Assembly (NCBI GenBank): GCA_023254735.1
Contig: JALRKV010000063.1
Span: 1-61,314 of the forward strand
Direction of reading: 5' to 3'
Source: Pseudomonadales bacterium
GTDB lineage: Bacteria; Pseudomonadota; Gammaproteobacteria; Pseudomonadales; Pseudohongiellaceae
Length of the DNA stretch: 61,314 nt
Positions 44,555-54,579 of the stretch are shown piece by piece (the first letter of the stretch is position 1; every line of letters starts with the position of its first letter). A model generated the notes under the pieces. The model had not been told where the DNA came from, ran no database searches, and saw only the letters and a program-made list of their open reading frames with translations. The translations under genes were made by a program, and so were the position numbers.

Positions 44555-46267
44555 CTAGAGGCTAGATCGCAGGTGCCGGCTCTTATCTCGAATTGACTTA
44601 AACTCCGAACTTGGCAGCAACTCTGGCCAACGGGATGAGTTTGCGAGGTCGGTAATAATAGAGAGAAATAGTTCAATGTCCTGCACTGCCCCGCGCAGAT
44701 CCCAGTCAGGGCTCCATGCGTCGCAGGTCTGGTGGTAGCAGTTACCGGTGTAGTCGGCGATCCATTTGTCGCCAGCCGCGCGCCCACCCTCAAGCAGATC
44801 AGCGCCCCCGGCAATGCCCATTAATAGAAGTACGGGAACGCCACGCCTTGCCAGTGAGAAATGGTCTGCTCTAAAAAATAGGCCGTTCTCCGGTAAATTT
44901 TCTGGCGTCACCGTGCGTTCCTGCAGTGAGGCGGCACGCACTAACTCCTGCTCAAGCTCGCTCTGCCCCTCGCCGACCTGGATAACATCCCGCGCGGGAC
45001 CTGCGGTTTGCAGAATGTCTAGGGTGAAGTTCGCCACAGTTGTTTCGAGCGGGAAAAGGGGTTGGGAGGCATAGGCTTCGGAGCCAAGCAGTCCGCTCTC
45101 CTCTGCGGTCCACGCGGCGAAGATTACGCTGCGCTCTGGCTGCTCAGCGGTGCTGAGCACGCGGGCAAGTTCAATTACACCTGCAATGCCAAGCGCATCG
45201 TCGTTAGCGCCAGGTCGCACAGTGCGTCCAAGCGAATCGGGTTCGCCAATACCATAGGCGTCCCAATGTCCCGAAACCATTATTGTTTCCTCTGGGCGGC
45301 TCGACCCTTTCAGCCGCGCTAGCACGTTCTGGCTTTGGACCACTTCCATTTCAACCTCGAGGGTTGTGGATACCGTTATTCCCTCGAGCTCAAAGGCCTG
45401 GAAGGCATCATCGCGCGCGAGCCGTCGCTGCTCTTCGAGAGAAAGCCCCGCAAGCGTAAACAGTTCGCTCGCCGCATCGTTATGAATCCATCCCTGAAGC
45501 AAAGGCGGCTCGATGCCATCGGCGGGGCGTTCAATTGAGTAGTTTTCGCCGGGTGAGGAGGAGGCCACGTTCCAGCCATAGCCTGCGCCTGCATCGTCGT
45601 GAACCACCAAAGCGGCAAGCGCTCCGCGTCGCGCTGCTTCCTCAAATTTATAGGTCCAGCGACCGTAGTAAGTCATGCGTTTGCCGCCGAACCGACCTGC
45701 AACAGCTTCATCTTCTCGAGCCGCGAAATCAGGATCGTTGACTAAGAAGATGGCAAGCTTGCCGCGCAGATCTATGTCACTAAAATCATCCCAGTTACGC
45801 TCTGGCGCGAAGGCGCCGTGACCAACGAAGACGATCGGGGCGTTTACGATGACTGCCTGAGTAACAGGCCGAGTGGTGCTGAACTCTACGTCTGTCCCCT
45901 GGATCAGATTAACAGTCGCCCCGTCTGCGTCGATTCGGAGAGTAGGAGTGTTGTCCGTTGGAGCTGAAATCTGTGTATGAATCAGTGGCACAGACTGCGT
46001 CCATCCTCCTCTTTCGCCAGCCGGTTCGAGTCCTAATTCGGTAAAGCGTTCGATCAAATAGTTGACCGTCAGTGCTTCCCCAGGTCCGCCGGGAGCACGA
46101 CCGTAGAATTCGTCCGATGCTAATATTCGCACCGTTTCGGATAGCTGCGCAGCGTCGATTTGAGCGGTCGCCGCATCATCTTGGTTTTCTTGACAGCCGC
46201 TGAGCAAGACTAAAAGACCTGCGATGAACGGCTGGGTTAGGAGGCGCGAAAAATTAACTGTCAACAT
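44555..46267 (-). CDS. M28-family peptidase lipoprotein
   Basis: A 570 aa zinc aminopeptidase-like protein. The signal peptide has lipobox LLSGC (Cys25), so it is a lipoprotein. A PA-type insertion (about residues 130-260) interrupts the start of the peptidase domain, as in other long M28 enzymes. Zinc ligands are visible: His and Asp in SGHWDAYGIGE, Asp in GANDDALGIAG, Glu-Glu in WTAEESGLLGSEAY, Asp in FTLDILQ, and a late His in NCYHQTCDAW. I chose the ATG at 46267, with AGG upstream, over the one at 46285. Likely digests peptides in the periplasm or at the surface; specificity unknown. Confidence 0.9.
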   Translation of the reverse strand: MLTVNFSRLLTQPFIAGLLVLLSGCQENQDDAATAQIDAAQLSETVRILASDEFYGRAPGGPGEALTVNYLIERFTELGLEPAGERGGWTQSVPLIHTQISAPTDNTPTLRIDADGATVNLIQGTDVEFSTTRPVTQAVIVNAPIVFVGHGAFAPERNWDDFSDIDLRGKLAIFLVNDPDFAAREDEAVAGRFGGKRMTYYGRWTYKFEEAARRGALAALVVHDDAGAGYGWNVASSSPGENYSIERPADGIEPPLLQGWIHNDAASELFTLAGLSLEEQRRLARDDAFQAFELEGITVSTTLEVEMEVVQSQNVLARLKGSSRPEETIMVSGHWDAYGIGEPDSLGRTVRPGANDDALGIAGVIELARVLSTAEQPERSVIFAAWTAEESGLLGSEAYASQPLFPLETTVANFTLDILQTAGPARDVIQVGEGQSELEQELVRAASLQERTVTPENLPENGLFFRADHFSLARRGVPVLLLMGIAGGADLLEGGRAAGDKWIADYTGNCYHQTCDAWSPDWDLRGAVQDIELFLSIITDLANSSRWPELLPSSEFKSIRDKSRHLRSSL

Positions 46268-46413
46268 ACTGGGACCTGCGGGCATATAACTATTGGCAAA
46301 GAGTGTAGAGTCGGGCGGTGCTGTGTCGAGAGTTGCGAATTAATTAAAGTGATCTGGTGCGGTCGTGAGTCGTAAAGTAAGCTTCAACAGCAATTTTATG
46401 ATACAGGCATGCC

Positions 46414-47232
46414 GTGACCGACGCGATTAAAGATTTCCTCCTCGCCAATCCTAAGACGGTTGTCCTCACAGGGGCGGGTATAAGCCTTGCCTCGGGCATT
46501 CCTACCTATCGCGATAGCGCGGGTAAGTGGCAACGCAATAACCCCATCCAACACCGAGATTTCGTTGAAAAGCCGACGTCTAGACAGCGCTATTGGGCGA
46601 GGAGCTACGCGGGATGGCCGGCCGTCGGGCGTGCTCAGCCTAACGCCGCTCACTTCGCGCTCGCTCGACTTGAGGCGGCGGGATATGGCTCTTTGCTGGT
46701 TACGCAGAATGTAGACCGGTTGCATCAGCGAGCGGGATCGCAACGGGTTATAGACCTGCACGGCAGGCTTGATCGCGTCATATGTTTAAGCTGCGGCGAG
46801 AGAACAGATCGGGCGCGCATGCAAGAGCGACTCATTGACTATAACCACTCGCTGCCAAGCCCCGGTGCCCTTGCACCAGACGGTGATGCAGACGTACCCG
46901 ACGACATAATAAATCAGATAAATGTGCCACCCTGCGAGTCCTGCGGCGGCGTGCTTAAACCCGACGTTGTGTTTTTCGGCGATTCCGTCCTCCGTGCCAC
47001 AGTCGACGAAATTTTCGCGGCAATCGACGCCGCGGGCGCACTATTGGTTATCGGCAGCTCGCTAATGGTATATTCGGGTTTTAGATTTTGTCGCCATGCT
47101 CATCAGGCGGGCTTCCCCCTAGCGTGTATCAATCCCGGCGCCACACGCGCCGACGATCTATTCACACACAAGAGCGAGAACGGCTGCTCGGAGCAGCTGC
47201 AGGCATTAGCGGCAGAATTAGCAGGGGGGTAA
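46414..47232 (+). CDS. Sir2-family NAD-dependent protein deacylase
   Basis: Cytoplasmic sirtuin, 272 aa. NAD site GAGISLASGIPTYRD, TQNVDRLHQRAG, catalytic His in DLHGRLDRV, and a zinc site formed by CLSC and CESC pairs. VVFFGDSV and VIGSSLMVYSGF complete the family pattern. The start is GTG at 46414; upstream ribosome site is weak. NAD-dependent removal of acyl groups from lysine. It resembles the eukaryote-like SIRT4-type group, with a long loop between zinc pairs. Its neighbours suggest no specific target. Confidence 0.93.
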   Translation: MTDAIKDFLLANPKTVVLTGAGISLASGIPTYRDSAGKWQRNNPIQHRDFVEKPTSRQRYWARSYAGWPAVGRAQPNAAHFALARLEAAGYGSLLVTQNVDRLHQRAGSQRVIDLHGRLDRVICLSCGERTDRARMQERLIDYNHSLPSPGALAPDGDADVPDDIINQINVPPCESCGGVLKPDVVFFGDSVLRATVDEIFAAIDAAGALLVIGSSLMVYSGFRFCRHAHQAGFPLACINPGATRADDLFTHKSENGCSEQLQALAAELAGG

Positions 47233-47298
47233 AGCGACTTTTCCCCATACAATAAAAACAAGCGCAGATTCATTTCACGGCGCTAATGGGGTAACAGA

Positions 47299-49365
47299 AT
47301 GAACAAAACAACCTTCTCTGCAGACCAAGCAAACAAGCGCTGCGGCAACGGCACGACAAGAGCGCGACGCGTCTCACCCAAAGCGGCAGGGGTAACACTT
47401 GCTGCGATCAGCTTAGGACTCGCCGGATCGCTGTTCGCTCAGGATCACTTCAACGCAAAGGGTTCTCCGGCGTCAGTGCACACCTCAGAACTTCAACAAG
47501 CACTCCGCGAATCACTCCCCTTCGAAGACGATCGCGACTTTGCCGAGTCACGCCGCGGCTTTATCGCAGAACCCGCCTCCAAGCAGATCCTGAATTCTCA
47601 AGGCGCTGTCGTCTGGGACATGGGGCAATACGAATTCTTGCTAAGCGGCGAAGAGTTCGACTCGATGCATCCGTCGCTCCAACGTCAAGCAACACTTAAT
47701 ATGAATTTCGGTCTGTATGAGGTTGTGCCAGATTTTATCTATCAGGTGCGCGGCTTCGATCTCTCGAATATGACGCTCGTGCGCGGCAATACGGGCTGGA
47801 TACTTTTCGACGTATTGCTATCTGCCGAAACCGCAGCGGCAGCACTTAAACTCGCCAATGAGCAGCTCGGCGAGTTGCCGGTCAAAGCGGTGGTGTACTC
47901 GCACTCGCATATCGATCATTTCGGAGGCGTGTTAGGCGTTACGAGCATCGACGCAGTTAATAACGGCGAAGTCGCTATCTATGCACCTGTGGGCTTCATG
48001 GAGGAGGCTATTTCTGAGAATGTCTACGCGGGCAATTCGATGTCGCGTCGTGCGGGCTTCCAGTACGGCCGACTTATACCTTCTAGCCCTTTTGGGCAGG
48101 TCGATTCGGCCATTGGCAAGGGGCTGTCGGTAGGCGCCGCGGGTCTAATCCCGCCCACTGTTGTTGTTACCGAGCCTTTTGAAGAGCACACGATAGACGG
48201 CATACGCGTGAATTTTCAGAACACGCCGGGCACCGAAGCGCCTGCAGAGATGAATGCGTGGTTCCCTGATCACAAAGTGTTCTGGGCGGCAGAAAATATC
48301 ACAGCGACCATTCACAATGTTTACACGCTCCGCGGCGCACTAGTGAGGGACGCACTCGCATGGTCAAAGCAAATCAACGCTGCGCTCTATGAGTTTGGTC
48401 TTGAGGCAGAGGTTATGGTCTCATCACACAACTGGCCGCGTTGGGGCAACGAGCGAATTCAGGAAGTACTCCGCACTCAGAGAGACGCTTACGCGAACCT
48501 TAATAACCAAGTGCTGCATCTTGCGAACCAGGGCGTAACGATCAACGAAATTCACAACGAGTATAAAGTACCCCAGAGCCTGCAGCAGAAATGGAGTGCG
48601 CGTCAGTACCATGGGTCAGAATTTCATAATTCGCGCGCGGTGATCAATCGTTATCTTGGCTACTGGGATGGCAATCCAGCAACGCTCGTGCCGCTTTCGC
48701 CTGCCGATTCGGCTCCTCTTTATGTTGAGATGATGGGAGGTAGTGCGAAAATTATAGCGAGAAGCAGGGAGCTTGTTAACGAAGGTAGCTATCGCCATGC
48801 GATGGAACTACTTAATAAGCTTGTCTATGCAGAGCCTAGGAATACAGAAGCGAAAGACTTGTTGGCCGACGTATTCGAACAGCTTGGTTTCCAGTACGAA
48901 AGCGCAAGTGTGCGCCATGTTTTTCTTTCTTCTGCAGAGGAGTTACGCAACGGAGTGAGGCCGTTCGAGAGCCCACGAGGTGGTAGTCCGACGGTTGCCC
49001 GCGCGATGACAACTGGGCAGTGGTGGGATGCGGTGGCCACGCGTGTCGATAGCCAGGCCGCAGATGAAATTAATTTTGTGCTCAATTTCATTACGCCTGA
49101 TACGGGCGAAACTTTTGTCGTAGAGATGAGTGGTGGGACGCTTTCTAATATCGAAGGCTATCTAGCGCCCAATCCCGATGTCACGATTACAATGAATCGC
49201 AGCGATGTCGAAACAATCATCATGGGACAGGCCACTCTGGGATCGCAGTTGCAAGGTGGTATCGGCACTGTAACTGGTAACGCGGGTTTACTTATGCAGC
49301 TGAATTCGGTTTTGGTTGAATTTGATCCAAGCTTTGAAGTTATTCCAGGAACGCGCAATCCATAA
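47299..49365 (+). CDS. alkyl sulfatase, metallo-beta-lactamase type (SdsA/YjcS-like)
   Basis: Exported zinc hydrolase, 688 aa. An N-terminal basic stretch and hydrophobic helix (AGVTLAAISLGLAGSLFAQ) form a signal peptide with an unusually long n-region. The metallo-beta-lactamase motif HSHIDHFGG starts at residue 202. A dimerisation region follows, and the C-terminal domain is SCP2-like (DEINFVLNFITPDTGETFVV region). This is the domain order of SdsA1-type class III alkyl sulfatases, which cleave primary alkyl sulfates such as SDS to alcohol and sulfate. The arylsulfatase gene follows closely on the same strand. Confidence 0.92.
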   Translation: MNKTTFSADQANKRCGNGTTRARRVSPKAAGVTLAAISLGLAGSLFAQDHFNAKGSPASVHTSELQQALRESLPFEDDRDFAESRRGFIAEPASKQILNSQGAVVWDMGQYEFLLSGEEFDSMHPSLQRQATLNMNFGLYEVVPDFIYQVRGFDLSNMTLVRGNTGWILFDVLLSAETAAAALKLANEQLGELPVKAVVYSHSHIDHFGGVLGVTSIDAVNNGEVAIYAPVGFMEEAISENVYAGNSMSRRAGFQYGRLIPSSPFGQVDSAIGKGLSVGAAGLIPPTVVVTEPFEEHTIDGIRVNFQNTPGTEAPAEMNAWFPDHKVFWAAENITATIHNVYTLRGALVRDALAWSKQINAALYEFGLEAEVMVSSHNWPRWGNERIQEVLRTQRDAYANLNNQVLHLANQGVTINEIHNEYKVPQSLQQKWSARQYHGSEFHNSRAVINRYLGYWDGNPATLVPLSPADSAPLYVEMMGGSAKIIARSRELVNEGSYRHAMELLNKLVYAEPRNTEAKDLLADVFEQLGFQYESASVRHVFLSSAEELRNGVRPFESPRGGSPTVARAMTTGQWWDAVATRVDSQAADEINFVLNFITPDTGETFVVEMSGGTLSNIEGYLAPNPDVTITMNRSDVETIIMGQATLGSQLQGGIGTVTGNAGLLMQLNSVLVEFDPSFEVIPGTRNP

Positions 49366-49431
49366 GCACCTCTTCAAGTCTCTAGCGAATCGATGATCCG
49401 CCGGAGCGCCGTGTTTGTGAGGGTAAAGAGA

Positions 49432-50775
49432 ATGAATTTTCGATCTGTATCCAAAGTAGGGGTCTTGGGCGCCTTCGTGCTTAGCTTGATTGCCGTCAGT
49501 ACCGCAGCGAATGCAGTCAGTGATAAACCAAACTTCGTAGTGGTTATGGCCGACGACCTCGGCTATGGCGACCTCGGTGTCTATGGCGCCAAGCTGATCA
49601 AGACGCCGAACCTCGACCGTATGGCATTGAATGGTGCTCGCTTAGATAGCTTCTATTCGAGTGCGAATATCTGCACGGCGGCGCGGGGAGGGTTATTAAC
49701 CGGTCGGTATCCTATTCGGCTGGGACTTGTGAATGACGTAGCTCGGCCGACAAACGAAATTCATCTCGCGGAGGAGGAAATTACGATCGCCGAAGCGTTG
49801 CAGCCGCTAGGCTACCGTACCGGTCTCTTCGGCAAGTGGCACCTTGGCAGCCGCGTCGAATGGTCGCCGCTGAATGCAGGGTTCGATACCTACTTTGGTG
49901 TGCTGCACAGCAACGACATGCTGCCTCTCGAACTTTACAGCCAAGAGGCGATGATCGAAGACCCAGTGGTGCAGGAGACGCTGACACAGCGTTACACCGA
50001 ACAAGCGCTGGCGTTTGTCGAAGACAGCGTTGCCAATGAAGATCCATTCTTCCTCTATTTGCCCCACAGCTTTCCACACGTCCCCCTTTACACGACAGCA
50101 CCTTTTGAAGGGCAGTCCGATGCGGGGCTCTATGGCGATGTCGTCGAGACTATCGACTGGAGCATGGGAGAGATCCTCGCCAAGCTCGAGGAGTTAGGCG
50201 TGGCGGAGAATACTCTAGTTATTTTCACCTCCGACAACGGTCCTTGGTGGGAAGGTAGCCCCGGACCCTTTCGCGATCGCAAAGGCAGTTCATGGGAAGG
50301 CGGACAGCGCGTGCCGTTCATTGCGCAGTGGCCCGGCACAATTCCTCGAGGGTTAGTGTCGAACGAGCCGGCGATGAATATTGACCTTTTGCCAACGCTC
50401 GTCGCGCTTGCGGGTGGTGACTTACCAAACGATCGCGAAATAGACGGAAAGAACATTACTTCAATGCTGACAGAGAATGCGGCGTCGCCCCATGACGCAC
50501 TCTTTCTGTTTGACGCCGATAGGATTGCGGGTGTGCGCAGTGGTCAATGGAAACTCGTGCTTGAGTCTCGCTATCGCACGGCTACTAACAGCTTTGATAA
50601 TCCCGATTCTTATTATGGCCCCGTCGGGCTTTTGTTTGACGTAGTGAAGGACCCCTCCGAGACGTACAGCTTCGCGCGTGAACAGCCGGAGATCGTCGAC
50701 TCGCTGCGAGCGCATCTCGAACGCGGCCAGAAAGCCTATAACAGCACCGTGTTGCCCAATATGTGGAATCGCTAA
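49432..50775 (+). CDS. arylsulfatase-family sulfatase (FGly type)
   Basis: Exported type I sulfatase, 447 aa from ATG at 49432. Signal peptide ends near STAANA. NFVVVMADDLGYGDLG supplies the two metal-binding Asp residues. Cys81 in CTAARGGLLTGR is the residue converted to formylglycine; the usual Pro at +2 is Ala here (CxAxR), a known variant. GKWHLG and FTSDNGPWWEGSPG are further active-site blocks. A formylglycine-generating or anaerobic maturase is not in the window. The stop lies 3 bases before the sugar-transport ATPase gene, so desulfation and uptake are probably co-expressed. Substrate likely a sulfated sugar, by context only. Confidence 0.92.
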   Translation: MNFRSVSKVGVLGAFVLSLIAVSTAANAVSDKPNFVVVMADDLGYGDLGVYGAKLIKTPNLDRMALNGARLDSFYSSANICTAARGGLLTGRYPIRLGLVNDVARPTNEIHLAEEEITIAEALQPLGYRTGLFGKWHLGSRVEWSPLNAGFDTYFGVLHSNDMLPLELYSQEAMIEDPVVQETLTQRYTEQALAFVEDSVANEDPFFLYLPHSFPHVPLYTTAPFEGQSDAGLYGDVVETIDWSMGEILAKLEELGVAENTLVIFTSDNGPWWEGSPGPFRDRKGSSWEGGQRVPFIAQWPGTIPRGLVSNEPAMNIDLLPTLVALAGGDLPNDREIDGKNITSMLTENAASPHDALFLFDADRIAGVRSGQWKLVLESRYRTATNSFDNPDSYYGPVGLLFDVVKDPSETYSFAREQPEIVDSLRAHLERGQKAYNSTVLPNMWNR

Positions 50776-50778
50776 ATC

Positions 50779-52455
50779 ATGGTTCAGGTGACTATTGACG
50801 ATGCGTCGAATACAGCGATAGCGGGCACAGCGCACGAATCCCATGGAAATACGCCGCCGCGCGACTCTCTGCTCGCAGTACAGAAGCTGAAAAAATCCTA
50901 TGGGGATATCGAAGTGCTGCATGGCATCGACTTCGCTCTTCGACGCGGTGAAGTTCACGCGATCCTCGGTGAAAACGGTGCAGGGAAGTCAACGTTGGTG
51001 AAATGTCTCGCTGGGTTCGAGGCGCGCAACGAAGGGCAACTCTATGTGAATACGAAACAAGAGTTTTCTGGCGCTGACAGTGGAGCCGGCTCGTCGACAA
51101 TCGCGGACAATGCAGTTTCGGCGCAGTTGATCACAGCAAAAGACTGGACTCATGCCGCAGCCGAGGCAGCGGGGGTCGTGCTCATTCATCAAGAGTTCAA
51201 CCTCGCCGAGCAGCTTAGTGTGGCGGAGAATATCTTTCTTGGCAGCGAACTTCGCGGCAGGGGACTGGCCAGTTTGTTCCTCGACAAGAAGCAGATGATT
51301 GATCTCAGTCGGGACTACCTCGCTACGCTCCACTGCACTATTGATCCCGCGACCTTAGTTTCGAGTCTCTCTGTCGCCGATAAGCAGATGGTTGAAATTG
51401 CAAAGACACTCGCCAAAGACGCGCGCGTGCTTATTCTCGATGAACCGACCGCGGTATTAACGCAGAAAGAGAGCGCTGCGCTATTCGAATTAATTGACCG
51501 GCTCCGCGGACGCGGCGTAGGGATCATCTTTATCTCACATAAGCTCGAAGAGATAGAACGCATCGCCGATCGCATTACTGTCATTCGCGACGGCGACCTC
51601 GTAGGTTGCTACCCGGCCGCGACACTGAGTAAGGACGATATGGCGAGGCTCATGGTCGGCCGCGAACTTAGCTCTCTCTACCCGAAGGTGCCAGCCCCAC
51701 ACGAGTCGGCGAGCGTGGCGCTTTCCGTGCACGGTCTGCATGTCGCAGGAGCGAGTGCGCCAGAGAGCTTTGAGCTTCGCCGCGGCGAAATTCTGGCATT
51801 CTCTGGGCTAGTAGGCTCGGGACGGACGGCGCTTTTCGAAACTCTTGTAGGTCTGCGTCCCGCTCGGTCAGGCTCGGAGTCAAAAATTTTTGTGCAGGGA
51901 AATGAGGTGCGCCTTACCCAGTTTGCCGACGCTCGCGCCAACGGCATTGCTTATTTAACGAAAGATAGAAAAGGGAGTGGCCTGCTTCTTAACAAAGGAT
52001 TGCGGGAGAATTTTTCGCTTTTTGCACTGGCGCAATTCGCGGGTGTTCTCATAGATACGCGTGCCGAACAATCTGCTTTCGACAAGGCCGTTGACACATT
52101 CGATATCCGCATGCGTGATACAGGCGTGGTGGCCGGTAATTTGTCAGGAGGCAATCAGCAGAAACTGCTTCTTGCGAAAATGCTCGAAACCGAACCTGAC
52201 ATCGTTATTGTCGACGAGCCCACGCGCGGCATCGACATCGGCACGAAAAGTCAGATCTATCATTTCCTTGCTGAACTAGCCGCGGCCGGAAAGGCCTTGG
52301 TTATCCTCTCGTCGGATATGAGCGAGGTGATTGGAATGGCGCATCGGGTGGCGGTGATGCATCAAGGCAATATTGCCGGTGTGCTAAGCGGCAATGAGAT
52401 TACAGAACACGAGATTATGCGTTACGCGACAGGCCTTAAGGCTGCCGCGGCATAA
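50779..52455 (+). CDS. sugar ABC transporter ATP-binding protein, RbsA/MglA type
   Basis: Fused double ATPase of the carbohydrate-uptake-2 family, 558 aa against about 500. First domain: Walker A GENGAGKST (64-72), signature LSVADKQMVEIAK, Walker B LILDEPTAVL. The second domain has the degenerate Walker A GLVGSGRT typical of RbsA, signature LSGGNQQKLLLAKML and IVDEPTRGIDIG. An extra stretch of about 45 residues (about 85-130, Ala/Ser/Gly-rich) sits in the first domain before VVLIHQEFNLAEQLSVAENI. It is followed by permease and binding-protein genes in the same operon. Confidence 0.92.
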   Translation: MVQVTIDDASNTAIAGTAHESHGNTPPRDSLLAVQKLKKSYGDIEVLHGIDFALRRGEVHAILGENGAGKSTLVKCLAGFEARNEGQLYVNTKQEFSGADSGAGSSTIADNAVSAQLITAKDWTHAAAEAAGVVLIHQEFNLAEQLSVAENIFLGSELRGRGLASLFLDKKQMIDLSRDYLATLHCTIDPATLVSSLSVADKQMVEIAKTLAKDARVLILDEPTAVLTQKESAALFELIDRLRGRGVGIIFISHKLEEIERIADRITVIRDGDLVGCYPAATLSKDDMARLMVGRELSSLYPKVPAPHESASVALSVHGLHVAGASAPESFELRRGEILAFSGLVGSGRTALFETLVGLRPARSGSESKIFVQGNEVRLTQFADARANGIAYLTKDRKGSGLLLNKGLRENFSLFALAQFAGVLIDTRAEQSAFDKAVDTFDIRMRDTGVVAGNLSGGNQQKLLLAKMLETEPDIVIVDEPTRGIDIGTKSQIYHFLAELAAAGKALVILSSDMSEVIGMAHRVAVMHQGNIAGVLSGNEITEHEIMRYATGLKAAAA

Positions 52456-52505
52456 AAAACAGCATGATGCCGCAAGTCCGTGGCGATGCTAGAACGGGAC
52501 AGTAG

Positions 52506-53474
52506 ATGACAAAAGTAGACTTCAAGACTGCGGGGCCTTTTATCGCCCTCATAGCCTTATTCATCCTCGGAATTTTCGTTAACGATGCGTTTCTGAGTGC
52601 GGGCAATGTGAGTAACATTCTTGCGCGCAGCTCGTTCATTGGCATTGTCGCAATCGGCGCTACGTTTGTTATCACCACCGGCGGAATTGATTTGTCGGTC
52701 GGTTCGATGGCTGCGTTTATTTCTGGCTGCATGATTCTGCTGATGAACGCGCTCATGGCCAAAATAGACTCTTTTGTGACGATTATCTTCTTGGCGATAG
52801 TGGCCTCAGCGGCGATCGGTGCGCTTGCAGGAATGATAAATGGCCTGCTGACCACGAAGGCGAAAATCGAAGCGTTTATCGTGACCTTGGGCACGATGGG
52901 GATTTACCGCTCGCTCGTTACTTACATGGCTGACGGCGGCACGCTTTCGCTCAACTTCACCCTCGGGGATGTCTATAGCGAAGTCTATTACGGCACTTTG
53001 CTCGGCCTGCCCTATCCGGTCTGGGTTTTCTTGGCCGTGGCGATAATCGGGTATGTGCTCCTTAACATGACCGTATTCGGACGCCACTGTTTTGCAGTAG
53101 GATCGAATGAAAGTGTCGCACATTACTCGGCCATCAACGTCGACCGCGTCAAAACCGCGACTTATATTTTGCAGGGTCTTTGCGTGTCGATAGCGACGAT
53201 TATTTATGTACCCCGACTCGGTTCCGCATCGGGACAGACCGGTATCCTGTGGGAGCTCGAAGCAATCGCCGCGGTCATTATCGGCGGTACGATGCTCAAG
53301 GGAGGTTATGGGCGCATAGGGGGCACGGTTGTTGGCGCGTTGATACTCACGCTAATTGGCAACATACTGAACCTTACGGATGCAGTGAGCAATTATCTCA
53401 ATGGCGCGGTGCAAGGTGTAATAGTGATTGTCGCTGTGTACCTACAGCGCGGCGCATGGCGCGCGAAGAACTAA
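52506..53474 (+). CDS. sugar ABC transporter permease, RbsC type
   Basis: Inner-membrane permease of the CUT2 class, 322 aa, with eight to ten hydrophobic segments. IGAGFVITTGGIDLSVGS-like block (IGATFVITTGGIDLSVGSMAAF), GLLTTKAKIEAFIVTLGTM and the ATP-binding-protein contact VFGRHCFAVGSNESVAHYSAIN are diagnostic. ELEAIAAVIIGGTMLKGGYGRI is the conserved late block. It should pair with the ATPase upstream and the binding protein downstream. Confidence 0.94.
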   Translation: MTKVDFKTAGPFIALIALFILGIFVNDAFLSAGNVSNILARSSFIGIVAIGATFVITTGGIDLSVGSMAAFISGCMILLMNALMAKIDSFVTIIFLAIVASAAIGALAGMINGLLTTKAKIEAFIVTLGTMGIYRSLVTYMADGGTLSLNFTLGDVYSEVYYGTLLGLPYPVWVFLAVAIIGYVLLNMTVFGRHCFAVGSNESVAHYSAINVDRVKTATYILQGLCVSIATIIYVPRLGSASGQTGILWELEAIAAVIIGGTMLKGGYGRIGGTVVGALILTLIGNILNLTDAVSNYLNGAVQGVIVIVAVYLQRGAWRAKN

Positions 53475-53495
53475 GTCTAAAAACAGGTGATAAGC

Positions 53496-54557
53496 ATGAT
53501 TAACTATGAGATGACAGCGGTACGTGCACGTTCCGCTCACGGCAGCCTTGGCGTAATGCTTCGTCTTGGCACTTTATGTGCGGGCACCTTCATTAGCGCG
53601 GCATGCTTGTTTGCCAAGCGTTCGATGCTCACTCTCGCAGCGTCGAGCCTATTACTGGCGGCGGTGGCGCCGACTCTTCACGCACAAACAATCGGCGTCT
53701 CAATTCCCGCGGCGACGCATGGCTGGGCCGGTGGTCTGAATTTTCATGCCGAGCAGACAAAAGCGCGGCTCGAAGGCGCGAACCCGGGCTTAAAGGTTGT
53801 TCTCGTGACTGCAAATAGTGCGTCAGAGCAGGCGAACGATTTAGAAGACTTGGTCGCGATTCATCGAATGGATGCGCTTGTTATATTGCCCTTTGAGTCT
53901 GCACCGTTAACGGGCCCGGTGCGCAATGCGAAGCGCCGCGGCGTATTCGTCACTGTTGTCGATCGCGGCCTTAGCGAGTCTGGTATCCACGATGTTTATG
54001 TCGCTGGCAATAACGCGGAAATGGGGCGCGTGTCGGGCGAGTACATCAAAGAGCGCTTAGACGGTAGCGGGAAAATTGTTGTACTGCGCGGGATGCCGAC
54101 GGTGATCGATGAGCAGCGCTTTGACGGCTTTATGTCGGCGCTCGAAGGAAGCAATGTCGAAGTATTAGACGATCAGTATGCCAATTGGAATCGCGACGAC
54201 GGCTTCACGGTAATGCAAGATTTTCTCTCGCGGTTTTCCGAAATAGATGCGGTATGGGCGCAAGACGATGACATCGCGATCGGCGTCATTCAGGCGGTTC
54301 GGCAGGCTCGGCGACAGGAGGAATTATTTATTGTTGGCGGTGGCGGCATGAAAGACATAGTCAAGCGTGTGATGGACGGTGACGAGTTGACGCCCGTAGA
54401 CGTTCTCTACCCACCATCGATGATCTCCACGGCAATGGAGCTTACAGCGCTTAAGCTGATCTCCGATACGCCCATCGAAGGCGAATATATCCTCGGCTCG
54501 CCGCTCATCACGAGAGAGAATGCCGAAGACTACTATTTTCCAGACTCGCCATTCTAG
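53496..54557 (+). CDS. sugar ABC transporter substrate-binding protein, RbsB type
   Basis: Periplasmic binding protein, 353 aa. ATG at 53496 has AGGTG 6 bases upstream; the N-terminus is then unusually long, with a first hydrophobic stretch (about residues 20-40) before the apparent signal peptide RSMLTLAASSLLLAAVAPTLHA. A shorter start near the second stretch is possible. The mature part begins QTIGVSIPAATHGWAGGL, the ribose-binding-protein fold, with DALVILPFESAPLTGPV and VWAQDDDIAIGVIQAV as ligand-side loops. The ligand is not ribose for certain; gene context suggests a glycoside, inositol or sugar acid. Confidence 0.9.
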   Translation: MINYEMTAVRARSAHGSLGVMLRLGTLCAGTFISAACLFAKRSMLTLAASSLLLAAVAPTLHAQTIGVSIPAATHGWAGGLNFHAEQTKARLEGANPGLKVVLVTANSASEQANDLEDLVAIHRMDALVILPFESAPLTGPVRNAKRRGVFVTVVDRGLSESGIHDVYVAGNNAEMGRVSGEYIKERLDGSGKIVVLRGMPTVIDEQRFDGFMSALEGSNVEVLDDQYANWNRDDGFTVMQDFLSRFSEIDAVWAQDDDIAIGVIQAVRQARRQEELFIVGGGGMKDIVKRVMDGDELTPVDVLYPPSMISTAMELTALKLISDTPIEGEYILGSPLITRENAEDYYFPDSPF

Positions 54558-54579
54558 TAACCGGCAGAAGAGGACAGAG

